Assembly (NCBI GenBank): GCA_964438735.1
Contig: CAYTLW010000064.1
Span: forward strand, 1-41,295
Length of the DNA stretch: 41,295 nucleotides
From: CAYTLW01 sp964438735
Lineage (GTDB): Bacteria; Myxococcota_A; UBA9042
Direction: 5' to 3'
In this document: positions 25,401-34,015 of the stretch, one piece after another
Position numbering within the stretch: the first letter of the stretch is position 1
Layout of the letters: the number at the start of each line of letters is the position of its first letter
The notes under the pieces: generated by a model
Told to the model about the DNA's origin: nothing
Databases searched by the model: none
What the model saw: the letters and a program-made list of their open reading frames with translations, nothing else
Program-made: the position numbers and the translations under genes

Positions 25401-28400
25401 CGCCTACATCGCCGAAGTCGGCGCCATCCACGGGCGCGCGCTCGGTGGTCTGGACCAGGGTCCGTCGCGGCGTATCGACGACCGAATCGACCTCCTCGCC
25501 GAGCACTTCGACCAGCGCGGCCAGGGGATGCAGGGAGGCGGCCGAAGCGCCGACCGTCTCGGACAGGGCGATGCGACCGACGACTTCACCGGCGCGATGA
25601 ATACTGCCGCTGGCGCTGAAGACCGGGCGACCGGCGCGTGGCCGGGTTTCGAACCACTCGGCCTGCAACTCGACGCGCTCACCGACGGCCAACCGCACGC
25701 CTTCGTCCAGCTGCAGCCAGTCGTGATCGAGCAGGAAGGCCAGCGCGCTGGGGTCCTCGATGGCGATGGCAGCCCGCCAGTGCTCCCGGCGGCGCAAGGC
25801 ATGGGTGGTGCGGCCAAAATCGCCGCGCACGAAGAATCGCGACAGCAACCTGGCGCAGACCTGCCCCTCACGCGACAACTGGCCCAGCACGGTGATGGTG
25901 CGGCCGGCCGCCTCGTCGGCGATGGCCACGATGCGGGCCTCGGCGGTGAGTGACTCGCCGGGCTTCGGCGGCGCTGCAGGGCCGCGGTCGATGCGGTTGT
26001 CCAGGTGCACCAGGTCGAGCAGCCCGCCGGCCAGGTCGTCGTGGCACAGGGTCGCGAACAGCGGTCGCCAGAGCAGCGAGAAGGTCATCGCCGCGGGCAT
26101 CTCGGCGGTTGGGGCGGCGCCGGTCCCGGCGGCGCCAGTCGGGGCAGCGCCAGTCAAAGCAGCATACGCGGCGACGCGTTCGGACTCGACCTGCACCGTG
26201 GTCCGCCGGGGGGCGAACAGGGCGTCTTCGGCCGATGGTTCGGTCCCCTCCGGCTGCGGCAGGGGGCCGTCGAAGAGCGCGCCCAGGTAGAATGCGCGCA
26301 GGGCCTCTGCGTCCTGACCAGCCAGGGCAAAACCGCCGTCGACCGCCCGAGTCTGGACCACCTCCAGACGGAAGGGCGGCGGCGTCGGCCGGTCAGCCAC
26401 TGTGGGCAGGTCGATCTGCAGCTGCAGGGAGGCCTTCTTGCCGTCCACAAGACGCAGGTGCACCCGCTCAGGAGAGCCGTCGGCCTCGGCGTAGTGAATC
26501 GCGGCCACCTGGCCGTCGCGTGCCAGCTCGATGCGCAGCGCTGCGCCAGGCCGCACCGGGCAAAGAGAGCGGATGGGATTGGGCCGACTGGTCCGGCCTT
26601 GGAGCACCCGCTCAGCGCCGAAGAAGGCGGCCACTGGACCGTCGAGCTGCTCGGGGACGCGCTGAAACCACGCCGTGGGCGACGCGCTGGGGCGGGCGAC
26701 GATGCGCAGGATGCGACCATCGACATGGGCGGCCAGACCGCTGATGGGCAGGGATCGTTCCGGACGACGACGCCGGCGGATGGGAGCAGCCGGCACATCG
26801 GCCTCTCGCAGCGAGTCGATGAAGGAGGCGTCGAAGCGGCCCAGCAACTCGGCCACAGGCTCGTCGGCGCGGCGAATACCGGCCACCGCGGCGGGCCCGG
26901 GCACGACCAGGACGGCGTTGGCGTCCAGGCGCTCGTCGTGGGACTGCCACAAGGAGTCGGACTTGAACCAGCGGCGCACGTCGGCGTCGATGACGGGTAC
27001 GAAGTTGATCGGCTTGCCGGGGCGGGCGCAGACCTGGCGGACGAAGAAGTCCGCGTCAGCGGGATGCAGCGTCTGTCGGGGCGCATCTGGATGGGCGGCC
27101 AGGAAGCGCTCGAGCACCGCCTGGGGCTGGTCGAGCTCGGCCAGGTCGGCCAGCACGCTCTGCACCAGGCCTTCGTCCTCAGCGGACAGGCGGGCCTCCA
27201 GGCGGCGGAGCATGTCGGCGAAACGCTGGCGCCAGCTGGTGTCCGGCCACGGACCGTCTTCGTAGCGACCATGTCGGCCGATGGCCATCAGCTCGAGCAT
27301 CCGGCGCAGCAGGTCCGCCGGCGTCATGGTCGACAGGTCGCCAAACCATGGCTTGCTGGTGGCTGCCAGCGCGGCGACGATTCGGTCGAACTGCTCGGCC
27401 ACGGCGTCGGCATCGCCAGCGACGGCGTCCAGCAGGCGGCCACAGCGGGAGGCCGCGTTGTCCAGGTAGTGGATGTCGGCGTTGAGCTGGCTGCGGCCGG
27501 ACGTGATCGCGCCGCGCACCTGCCCGGGGACGAGCCAGCCCGGGTCGCCGGGGGCCTGCACCAGGGCGGACTTCACCTGTGCCGAGGTCGCCGCCTCGCT
27601 GCAGGCCATGGCGAGCGTGCCCAGGAAGATGGCGTCCACGGGCATGGCGGGCAGGTCGTGGGCGGCCGACCAGCCGCCCGAGAGCAGCTCGTTGGCGCGC
27701 GCCTCGTCGCCGATGCCGCCGCCAGCGCAGAGCACCAGGTTGTCACAGGCGCGCAGCTGCGGCACCGCGTCCAGCAGCAGGTCGTCCAGGTCCAGCCAGG
27801 AGTGGTGGCCGCCGGCCTTGCCGCCTTCGAGGTGAACACCGATCACATGGTGCGGCGCGGCGCGGGCGATGCGCGCGACCTGCGCCACCTGGGCGGCGTT
27901 GCCGGGTTTGAAGCTGTTGAGCCACAGGCCCTCGGCGGCCAACTCGTCGAGCAATTTCACCGCCCGGTCGACCTCTGGGATGCCGGCGCTGATGGTCACT
28001 CCGCACAGGGGCATGCCGGCGCGGCGGGCCTTGCGGACCAGGTCGTGGCGGCCCAGGTGCAACTCCCACAGCCAGGGATCCAGCAGCAGGGCGTTGAAGA
28101 CGACCTCGCGACCGGGATCCAGTGCCTCGGCCAGCTCCTCCATGCGCAGCCAGAAGATGCGCTCGGTGGGCTGGCCGCCGCCGGCGAGCTCGGCCACGAA
28201 ACCGGCGTTGGCCGCCGCGGCGACGATGGGCACATCGGCGGTGGTCGGCGTCATGCCCGGCAGGATGATCGGCGCGCAGCCGGTCCAGCGACTGAAGCGA
28301 TTGTCGATGACGGTCTGCTCGGCGATGCGGCCGAGCGTGGCCCCGTGGTCGGCGTATCGCAGCACGGGCCGAGAGACCGGCACGGCGACGGAGAACAGGC

Positions 28401-29637
28401 GCTTGCGCTCGGCGGCGGTGGACAGGGCCAGCACCTCGACGCCTTGGCCCTTGAGGGCGGAGCCAGTCAAGCGGGCGACGCCTTCGCCTGGGCCCATATC
28501 CAGGACCAGCTCGATGTCGGACCCGTTGATCAGCCGGCGGACGGTCTGCGCCCAGCGCACCGGGGCGATGAACTGGGCCGCCATCAAGGCTTCGGTGAGG
28601 TCCTCGCGACCGTCCAGTCGGCCGCCATCTTCGGGCGAGAGCACCGGCAGGTGCAGGGCGTCACCGCGCACTTCGAAGCCGATCTCTGCCACGGTCTGGC
28701 GCATGGCCTCCAGGCCGCGAACCATCGCCGGCGAGTGGAAGGGCGCGCCCACCGCCAGGAACTCCCAGGTGAACGAGGTCACGGGACCGATGGCGGGGCC
28801 GCGAGTGCGGGTCCCGGCCTCCAGGTGTTTGCGCAGCCGGGCCAGCGACGCCGGCGGCCCCGAGACGACGTGTCGGGTGCGGGTATTGAACAGGGCGTGG
28901 GTGAGCTGCAGTTCGGGCGCCAGGTTCGCGTTACAGGCGACCAGGGCAGCGTCCAACCGAGCCGCGTCCAGGCCCGAGATGGCGGCCATGGGCGAGCTCG
29001 CCTCGTCATGGCCTCCAGCCGCGGGCGCGGACGAGCCGTCGGCCGAGCAGGCCATGTGCAGGCCCTGCCAGGTCATGTAGGCGATAAACTGGACCAGCCG
29101 GTCTGGTTCTACGCGCCCGTCCGCGGACTCGGCGATCAGCAGCGCCGCCATCATGCCCTGCGAATGGCCGCTCAGTCCGGCGATGGCGCCGCTGTCGAAG
29201 GCCGCGGCCAGGCCCTCCCGCCAGCTGGCCTGAAAGCGCAGCACCTGGCACAGGAAGATCAGCGGCTGGGAGATGGCAGAGGACGTCAGGTAGGCCGAAG
29301 AGGGTCGTTCAGCGGGCCGATCGAGCCAGTGCATCAGGTCGAAACCCTGGCTGTAGTGGCCGCTCCAGCGAAAGGCCTTGTGTTGCACCACGTCGCCGAT
29401 GGTCGCGGCCACGCGCGCCACCAGCGGGCGGAACTGCGGTGTGTCGATGAGCAGGGCGGCGATCTCGTCCAGGCAGAGGTTGCCCTGGCCGCCGAATGTC
29501 ACCACTGCGCGGCACTGGCGGTCGGCCAGCCTGGCGGCCAGCGAACCGGGCAGCGGCTGTGTCGAGTCCAGACTCGCCGACTGCCCCTGCTGCTGCTTGC
29601 CGTTGCCTTTTCCGCCCCTGTCGCTTTGCATGACCAT
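19489..29637 (-). CDS. fas: type I fatty acid synthase, single chain (AT-ER-DH-MPT-ACP-KR-KS)
   Basis: A 3382-residue FAS I with the bacterial domain order. The acetyltransferase has GHSQG 157-161 (Ser159) and His301. The FMN-type enoyl reductase spans about 450-790 (HLEGGKAGGHHSW, then AGGGIGDE). The dehydratase shows GGDLNPIH at 1412-1419. The malonyl/palmitoyl transferase has GHSVG 1624-1628 (Ser1626). ACP has GVSSRRNQ with the phosphopantetheine Ser at 2010. The ketoreductase has TGASPGS (2406-2412) and Tyr2571/Lys2575. The ketosynthase has Cys3022, His3174, Lys3210 and His3215. All main catalytic residues are present, so the enzyme looks active. It is longer than the roughly 3070-residue mycobacterial FAS. 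Products should be acyl-CoAs. A Val/Thr/Asp/Ser repeat linker (about 1915-1946) precedes ACP. Either ATG (29637 or 29631) could start it. Confidence 0.95.
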   Translation of the reverse strand: MVMQSDRGGKGNGKQQQGQSASLDSTQPLPGSLAARLADRQCRAVVTFGGQGNLCLDEIAALLIDTPQFRPLVARVAATIGDVVQHKAFRWSGHYSQGFDLMHWLDRPAERPSSAYLTSSAISQPLIFLCQVLRFQASWREGLAAAFDSGAIAGLSGHSQGMMAALLIAESADGRVEPDRLVQFIAYMTWQGLHMACSADGSSAPAAGGHDEASSPMAAISGLDAARLDAALVACNANLAPELQLTHALFNTRTRHVVSGPPASLARLRKHLEAGTRTRGPAIGPVTSFTWEFLAVGAPFHSPAMVRGLEAMRQTVAEIGFEVRGDALHLPVLSPEDGGRLDGREDLTEALMAAQFIAPVRWAQTVRRLINGSDIELVLDMGPGEGVARLTGSALKGQGVEVLALSTAAERKRLFSVAVPVSRPVLRYADHGATLGRIAEQTVIDNRFSRWTGCAPIILPGMTPTTADVPIVAAAANAGFVAELAGGGQPTERIFWLRMEELAEALDPGREVVFNALLLDPWLWELHLGRHDLVRKARRAGMPLCGVTISAGIPEVDRAVKLLDELAAEGLWLNSFKPGNAAQVAQVARIARAAPHHVIGVHLEGGKAGGHHSWLDLDDLLLDAVPQLRACDNLVLCAGGGIGDEARANELLSGGWSAAHDLPAMPVDAIFLGTLAMACSEAATSAQVKSALVQAPGDPGWLVPGQVRGAITSGRSQLNADIHYLDNAASRCGRLLDAVAGDADAVAEQFDRIVAALAATSKPWFGDLSTMTPADLLRRMLELMAIGRHGRYEDGPWPDTSWRQRFADMLRRLEARLSAEDEGLVQSVLADLAELDQPQAVLERFLAAHPDAPRQTLHPADADFFVRQVCARPGKPINFVPVIDADVRRWFKSDSLWQSHDERLDANAVLVVPGPAAVAGIRRADEPVAELLGRFDASFIDSLREADVPAAPIRRRRRPERSLPISGLAAHVDGRILRIVARPSASPTAWFQRVPEQLDGPVAAFFGAERVLQGRTSRPNPIRSLCPVRPGAALRIELARDGQVAAIHYAEADGSPERVHLRLVDGKKASLQLQIDLPTVADRPTPPPFRLEVVQTRAVDGGFALAGQDAEALRAFYLGALFDGPLPQPEGTEPSAEDALFAPRRTTVQVESERVAAYAALTGAAPTGAAGTGAAPTAEMPAAMTFSLLWRPLFATLCHDDLAGGLLDLVHLDNRIDRGPAAPPKPGESLTAEARIVAIADEAAGRTITVLGQLSREGQVCARLLSRFFVRGDFGRTTHALRRREHWRAAIAIEDPSALAFLLDHDWLQLDEGVRLAVGERVELQAEWFETRPRAGRPVFSASGSIHRAGEVVGRIALSETVGASAASLHPLAALVEVLGEEVDSVVDTPRRTLVQTTERAPVDGADFGDVGGDLNPIHRSAAMARLAGLPGPIVHGMWTAARVGALLRDQVAGGDGDRLDAFEAAFLAPVLPGELLHMDCVRIGMTRGRQVVEATARVERDGDRIAVLRATALVAPPLTAFVFPGQGIQQPKMGMEAYQRSAEARRVWDRADRYTRDNLGFSILAIVRDNPLALVVDGKDLLHPKGVLFLTQFTQVAMAVLARAQVAELRANGVLADDALSCGHSVGEYNALSAITEVLPLEVVVDIVYRRGLVAHHLVRRDANGESGYRMGVIRPHHAGLDHAGAEELLAEVAERTGAMIQIVNFNVRDRQYSVTGETAGLEVLAAELESRQRPGGKAPWLLVPGVDVPFHSRVLAEGVGSFRQTLREHLPEQFDPARLVGRYIPNLVARPFSLERDFVQAIVDCTDDEHLGPILADWHSWQTRPGELARALLIELLAWQFASPVRWIETQELMLRPVAEGGLGVSRVVEVGVGYQPTLTNMLRQTLANTADAPAVRVENIDSDAGIVMARDADPVSVTGTDSVTDSVTVSVTDSVTDRGTATVTVRAERDEQRDISSRCELATDTDLPDRPFPVVDGLRALLALQARVRPEQIRDDETIDELFEGVSSRRNQALLDIGAEFSLGTIDGAHEKPIGDLAAEIGRRAPTWKAPGGYLAAAWEAAIGRVFGRPGLGRRDLESVLESDFGLPAGLRASALSTLCLETRSGQSGRGGDVGRLTDLAPATRTAAMADLDRLAGVLSTDLGLAIGRQVATAGAASAVDAAVVAELEDRVLGPDGVLMQQARDLAERLGHPLEAPAPDSAAAQALSDRVDAWQAEHGEGYEAGIGAVFDPRRHVAFTSSWAQARRDMARLGFEALNGRMNQREVITEARRLAAFAADPVVVARARWLVGQVEGKGPVEGKGQPWLADAFAAIASGAVSAPLPLRAARPKLEIAADGSLKVSEEIDDAPGVHGRFAASLWPLEWQHAARIGPAGRWDTELHDVLVAAGEAPLDFSGRTALITGASPGSIALEVARHLLRGGARVVLTTSAATPERLLAYRRFYQEAAAPGAELHVVPFNQASQRDIDSLLDWLFGSVTEQAGPSVRVLKGPFAPDLLVPFAALGDTATLDGMGGRAELALRAMLQGVERLVGGIATRTIAGGLPRRPCHVLLPLSPNHGSFGGDGAYAETKAALEVLQARWQSEHDAWGRATTLCAARIGWVRSTNLMAGNDAVAGPLEAETGIRTFSSAEMGLLLASLCTSKMADLAADSPLDADLTGGMATIADLRATVGRIRADMERRSTERRRQLELRRQEAQLLGQVDAEPVQVPALPTWPRPAPSLPDPTVAQDWGAVPALDRMVVIVGTGEMGPCGSSRTRYELEFEDELSPAGVLELAWMTGLIRHEPGAGWLDTQSDEVVAEEEIAGRYRQAVRERVGIRLVEPETVGFDPQAMPVYASAWLERDFTFPVASEDEARCFVDADPEHTRARPEPGGDRWLVTRLAGAEVRVPKAVKLSRRVAGQVPAGLDPTRHGLPRDMVDSVDRVTQFNLMATADAFVSAGLEPEELLRWLHPARIANTQGGGIGGMRSLGRLYVDHVLGRERQGDVLQETLINVMAAYVVQSYVGSYGAMAHPVGACATAAVSLEEGADKILLGKADFVVAGGFDDIGPEGVIGFADMHATAATEEMLAMGLEPAQMSRANDVRRRGFVEGQGGATVLLARGDVALELGLPVLGVLGWAGSFGDGIHKSIPAPGMGALACAAGGVDSPLGQALAQHGLSADDIALVYKHDTSTGANDPNENALHERIQRALGRTEGNPLMVVSQKTLTGHAKGGAAGWQLIGLCQAMASGVVPGNRNLDSVDVAMRRFDHLVFSDAPLRPGPARRLKAGLLTSLGFGHVGALALVLHPDAFLAAVPADERSVWQARADERLDRARAAWTDVLMGRRKLFTKRTDRRFVAADGSDAQADEEAAMLLDPGARLDPAGGVYVAHPAGSGS
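23797..23886. repeat. hexamer-based repeat inside the FAS gene (ACP linker)
   Basis: Fifteen consecutive hexamers of the form C-G-N-G-N-C, mostly CGTGAC and CGAGTC, sometimes alternating as a 12-mer CGTGACCGAGTC. On the coding strand they give alternating Val-Thr/Asp-Ser residues (for example SVTDSVTVSVTDSVTD) at about FAS residues 1917-1946, between the MPT and ACP domains. The frame is kept because the unit is six bases. A shorter copy of the same repeat lies at 30541-30580. Confidence 0.85.
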
Positions 29638-29706
29638 GACGCACCGCCTCGCGCCGCGTGATTTCAGGTGCGGCGCCCGATTCCAACCGGCAGGTCGTCA
29701 AACTAG

Positions 29707-29720
29707 ACCGACAAGTCGGT
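29707..29720. promoter_or_regulatory. putative TetR operator ahead of FAS (palindrome ACCGAC-AA-GTCGGT)
   Basis: A perfect 14-bp palindrome in the 119-bp gap between the TetR gene and FAS, 70 bp upstream of the FAS start. It has the same half sites as the palindrome ahead of the TetR gene. It falls about 35 bp after the TTGACA box on the minus strand, so it should lie at or just after the transcription start, a position suited to repression. Confidence 0.7.
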
Positions 29721-29754
29721 TTGGAGGCGGTATGCTGCGTGCGGTCGATCGCCC

Positions 29755-29760
29755 TGTCAA
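29755..29760 (-). promoter_or_regulatory. putative -35 box (TTGACA) for the FAS operon
   Basis: An exact TTGACA on the minus strand that overlaps the TetR stop codon. No strong -10 box is seen 16-19 bases later (closest AGCATA or GCATAC). The match to a second TTGACA placed similarly ahead of the other operator raises its credibility. Confidence 0.4.
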
Positions 29761-30416
29761 GCTTGTGTTGACTTCTGCTCAGAATCGACTGGCAAGTCGT
29801 CCATCATGCTGGAGAAGACGCCGAGCCACCGGCCGAGGAAGCGCATGAAGGTGGTCGCGGCCTGTTCGCCGCTGGCTTCTTCGGGGTCCGAGAGATCCTG
29901 CATCATCAAGCCGGCATAGGCGCCAAAGATGGTCTCGGCGATGCCGTTGAGCTCTTCCTCGGTGAGTCGGCCTGCTGCGACCGGACGCAGCATCTCGGCG
30001 ATGGCCAGGCGCGCGCGCCGATAGAACTTGGCCAGCGCGTTGCGGATCTCCGGCTCCCGTCGGGCCTGGATGTTGAACTCCATCCACAGGGGCACGATCA
30101 GGCGGCCGCGCTGAATCTCCCGATGCAGCGCGCGCGTAACGGCACCGACGTAGTCTTCGTCGAGCACCGCGCGCTCGAATTGCTCGTACATCTCGTCGGT
30201 GACCTCGCGCGACCAGGTCTCGAGGATGTCGACGAAGATCTCCTGCTTGGAGGTGTAGTGCCAGTAGAGGCTGCCCTTGGAGATGCCCGCCTTCTCGCAG
30301 ATGGCGTCGACCGAGGTGTCGTGGTAGCCGCTGTCGCGGAAACAACGATACGCCGCCACGCGGATCTGCTCGCGCCTGCGTTCGCCTTTGGTGGTGGTCT
30401 TTCGGGTCGATACCAC
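29757..30416 (-). CDS. TetR family regulator, probable control of FAS locus
   Basis: A 219-residue TetR regulator when started at the GTG at 30416. The DNA-binding domain fills about residues 12-60, with TSVDAICEKAGISKGSLYWH forming the helix-turn-helix. The ligand-binding half has no readable specificity. An ATG at 30479 is in frame and would add 21 residues, but it directly abuts the palindrome at 30480-30493, has no clear ribosome site and gives an atypical Pro-rich N-terminus. The GTG has GAGG six bases upstream and leaves a proper leader, so I prefer it. It precedes FAS on the same strand. By analogy with regulators of fatty acid genes, acyl-CoA may be its effector, but this is inferred. 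It is probably self-regulated. Confidence 0.88.
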   Translation of the reverse strand: MVSTRKTTTKGERRREQIRVAAYRCFRDSGYHDTSVDAICEKAGISKGSLYWHYTSKQEIFVDILETWSREVTDEMYEQFERAVLDEDYVGAVTRALHREIQRGRLIVPLWMEFNIQARREPEIRNALAKFYRRARLAIAEMLRPVAAGRLTEEELNGIAETIFGAYAGLMMQDLSDPEEASGEQAATTFMRFLGRWLGVFSSMMDDLPVDSEQKSTQA

Positions 30417-30479
30417 GGTGCACCTCGAAGCGGGTTGAAGGGGGGATTCGGGGTCGGGCAGGGTCGAGGCGGGGACCAT

Positions 30480-30493
30480 ACCGACCGGTCGGT
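30480..30493. promoter_or_regulatory. putative TetR operator ahead of its own gene (palindrome ACCGAC-CG-GTCGGT)
   Basis: A perfect 14-bp palindrome 63 bp upstream of the preferred GTG start of the TetR gene. The half sites ACCGAC/GTCGGT are identical to those at 29707-29720, and only the two central bases differ. It could also influence the divergent metal-binding lipoprotein gene. Confidence 0.72.
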
Positions 30494-30522
30494 GTGTGAT
30501 GGTCGTGGAGGTCGGCCGGGCT

Positions 30523-30528
30523 TGTCAA
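30523..30528 (-). promoter_or_regulatory. putative -35 box (TTGACA) for the TetR gene
   Basis: An exact TTGACA on the minus strand whose 5' base lies 35 bp before the operator edge at 30493, close to the 40-bp arrangement at the FAS promoter. No convincing -10 box was found. Confidence 0.38.
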
Positions 30529-30540
30529 GACAGAGGCGAC

Positions 30541-30580
30541 CGGGTCCGAGTCCGGGTCCAGGACCGAGTCCGTGACCGTG
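30541..30580. repeat. second copy of the hexamer-based repeat
   Basis: Six to seven hexamers of the CGNGNC type between the TetR promoter and the next gene. It shares the 17-mer GACCGAGTCCGTGACCG (30562-30578) with the repeat inside FAS (23848-23864). It is intergenic here, which shows the element is not just a coding peculiarity of FAS. Confidence 0.7.
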
Positions 30581-30617
30581 CTTGCAGCCCTGGCGACCCG
30601 ACCGCTACCCTGATCCC

Positions 30618-32597
<1,980 letters not shown>

Positions 32598-32691
32598 GCC
32601 CCCGCTTCATCTTTCGCAACAATCCAGCAACACAGCGGCAAGAGAGCGCACGCATCTTGGAATCGTCGCCAGCCACGGCGGCCACCAAGAC

Positions 32692-32709
32692 GGGACGTGT
32701 AGACGTCCC
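32692..32709. promoter_or_regulatory. inverted repeat upstream of Spy-like gene
   Basis: GGGACGT (32692-32698) and ACGTCCC (32703-32709) are perfect inverted repeats with a GTAG centre, 17 bp before the ATG of the Spy-like gene and just ahead of its GAGGAG ribosome site. It could be an operator or a hairpin that hides the ribosome site. It does not resemble the CpxR direct-repeat box. Confidence 0.45.
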
Positions 32710-32726
32710 CGCGAGGAGTTGCAGAC

Positions 32727-33209
32727 ATGAAAACCAAGCGAAAGAAGCGCTTCATCCGCCCGTTGATCTTCCTGGCCCTGACCGGCGCCCTGGTCGCCGG
32801 CGCCGTCGCCTGCAAGGGCCACCACCACCGCCACATGACGCCCGAGCGCATGAAGAAGATGGCCAACTGGGTGGTGGATGACGTGCTCGATGACATCGAG
32901 GCCACCGACGCCCAGAGCAAGAAGATCCACGCCATCAAGGCCCGCCTGCTGCAGGAGGGCATGGCCCTGAAGAAGCAACACCGCGCCGTGCGCAAGGCCA
33001 TGCGGGCTGAGCTGGCCAAGGCCAACCCCGACGCCAAGACCCTGCACCGGCTGGTCGACCAGCAGCGCGACCGCATGAGCACCCTGGCCCACAAAGCCAC
33101 CGACGCCGTGCTGCAGGTGCACGCCATCCTGACCCCGGCGCAGCGCGCCCAGCTGCTGGAGCGCATCGACAAGAAGGCCGGCTGCCACGGCGACGAGGAG
33201 GAGAAGTAG
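32727..33209 (+). CDS. Spy/CpxP-like periplasmic protein
   Basis: A 160-residue exported helical protein. A basic start and hydrophobic segment end in AGAVAC, so it may be lipid-anchored at Cys29. A His-rich patch KGHHHRH follows directly and could bind metal. The rest is charged helix with LTPAQR at about 136-141, the LTxxQ motif of the Spy/CpxP/heavy-metal-sensor family. Members act as periplasmic chaperones or as brakes and sensors for an adjacent two-component system. The response regulator and kinase follow on the same strand, which matches the cpxP-cpxRA layout. GAGGAG precedes the ATG. Confidence 0.82.
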   Translation: MKTKRKKRFIRPLIFLALTGALVAGAVACKGHHHRHMTPERMKKMANWVVDDVLDDIEATDAQSKKIHAIKARLLQEGMALKKQHRAVRKAMRAELAKANPDAKTLHRLVDQQRDRMSTLAHKATDAVLQVHAILTPAQRAQLLERIDKKAGCHGDEEEK

Positions 33210-33248
33210 CCCCCATGCCCCCTGGCTGGCCCGGGAGCTTGACGAGTA

Positions 33249-33283
33249 CGACGGCGGGCGGGCCGACAACCCGTCCGCCGTCG
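33249..33283 (+). terminator. strong hairpin between Spy-like and response regulator genes
   Basis: A 14-bp GC-rich stem (33249-33262 with 33270-33283, one G-U pair, 7-base loop). No T-run follows, so it may be a Rho-assisted or partial terminator that lowers expression of the regulator genes relative to the Spy-like gene, or an mRNA-stabilising structure. Confidence 0.55.
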
Positions 33284-33307
33284 GCTACCATCGAGCCGGT
33301 GAACACC

Positions 33308-34015
33308 ATGAACGACAGCCCCCTGATAAACGTGCTGCTGGTGGAAGATGACCGCCGCCTCGGCGGGCTGACGCGCGAGTACCTGGAAAAACACGGCCTG
33401 GTCGTCACCTGGGTGCATAACGGCGACGCCGGCCTGCAGACCGCCCTGCGCGGCCGCTTCGACGTGGTGCTGCTGGACTTGATGCTGCCGGGCATGGATG
33501 GACTGGAGGTCTGCCGCCGCCTGCGCCAACAGAGCGATGTGCCCGTGGTCATGCTCACCGCCCGCGACGAGGAGGCCGACCGGGTGATGGGGCTGGAGAT
33601 CGGCGCCGATGACTACGTCGCCAAGCCGTTTTCGCCCCGGGAGTTGCTGGCCCGGGTGCGCGCCCAGACGCGGCGGGCACGGGGCCGGGCGGGTCCGCGG
33701 GCTGGCGCGTTGGAGGTGGGCGACCTGCGCATCGACCCCGGCGGCAGACAGGTGCACCTGGACGGCCGGTTGCTGGAACTGACCGGCTACGAGTTCGACC
33801 TGCTGCACGCCCTGGCGCGTCGGGCCGGGCGGGTGTTGGGCCGCGAACAGCTGATGGAGCTGGCCCGTGGCAGCGCCGAGGAAGCGTTCGACCGCTCCAT
33901 CGATGTGCACATCTCGCGCCTGCGCCAGAAGATGGGCGACAACCCACGACAGCCTCGCTACATCAAGACCGTGCGCGGCGTGGGCTACCAACTGGCCGAT
34001 GGAGCGCAGCGGTGA
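33308..34015 (+). CDS. OmpR/PhoB-type response regulator (CpxR-like)
   Basis: A 235-residue response regulator. The receiver domain (about 6-118) has acidic residues Asp14/Asp15, the phosphorylation site Asp57 in LLDLMLPG, Thr84 in LTARD and Lys106 in YVAKPF. The C-terminal winged-helix DNA-binding domain ends with FDRSIDVHISRLRQKMGDN and VRGVGYQL, typical of OmpR/PhoB. The ATG at 33308 begins six residues before the first beta strand; an in-frame GTG at 33299 would add three residues. Its stop overlaps the kinase start (GTGA), so the two form a coupled pair. Envelope or metal stress is a reasonable guess for the signal because of the Spy-like gene upstream. Confidence 0.93.
   Translation: MNDSPLINVLLVEDDRRLGGLTREYLEKHGLVVTWVHNGDAGLQTALRGRFDVVLLDLMLPGMDGLEVCRRLRQQSDVPVVMLTARDEEADRVMGLEIGADDYVAKPFSPRELLARVRAQTRRARGRAGPRAGALEVGDLRIDPGGRQVHLDGRLLELTGYEFDLLHALARRAGRVLGREQLMELARGSAEEAFDRSIDVHISRLRQKMGDNPRQPRYIKTVRGVGYQLADGAQR

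Noticed and set aside
19489..29637. Polyketide synthase rather than fatty acid synthase
   Set aside because: The FMN-type ER, double hot-dog DH, MPT domain and order AT-ER-DH-MPT-ACP-KR-KS are those of FAS I, and the motifs match in sequence through the whole chain.
26005..29661. 1218-residue open frame opposite the start of FAS
   Set aside because: It mirrors the AT and ER coding region and has no recognisable domain.
30417..30479. N-terminal extension of the TetR protein from ATG 30479
   Set aside because: The ATG abuts the palindrome, has no good ribosome site and gives an atypical Pro-rich start; the GTG at 30416 has GAGG well placed.
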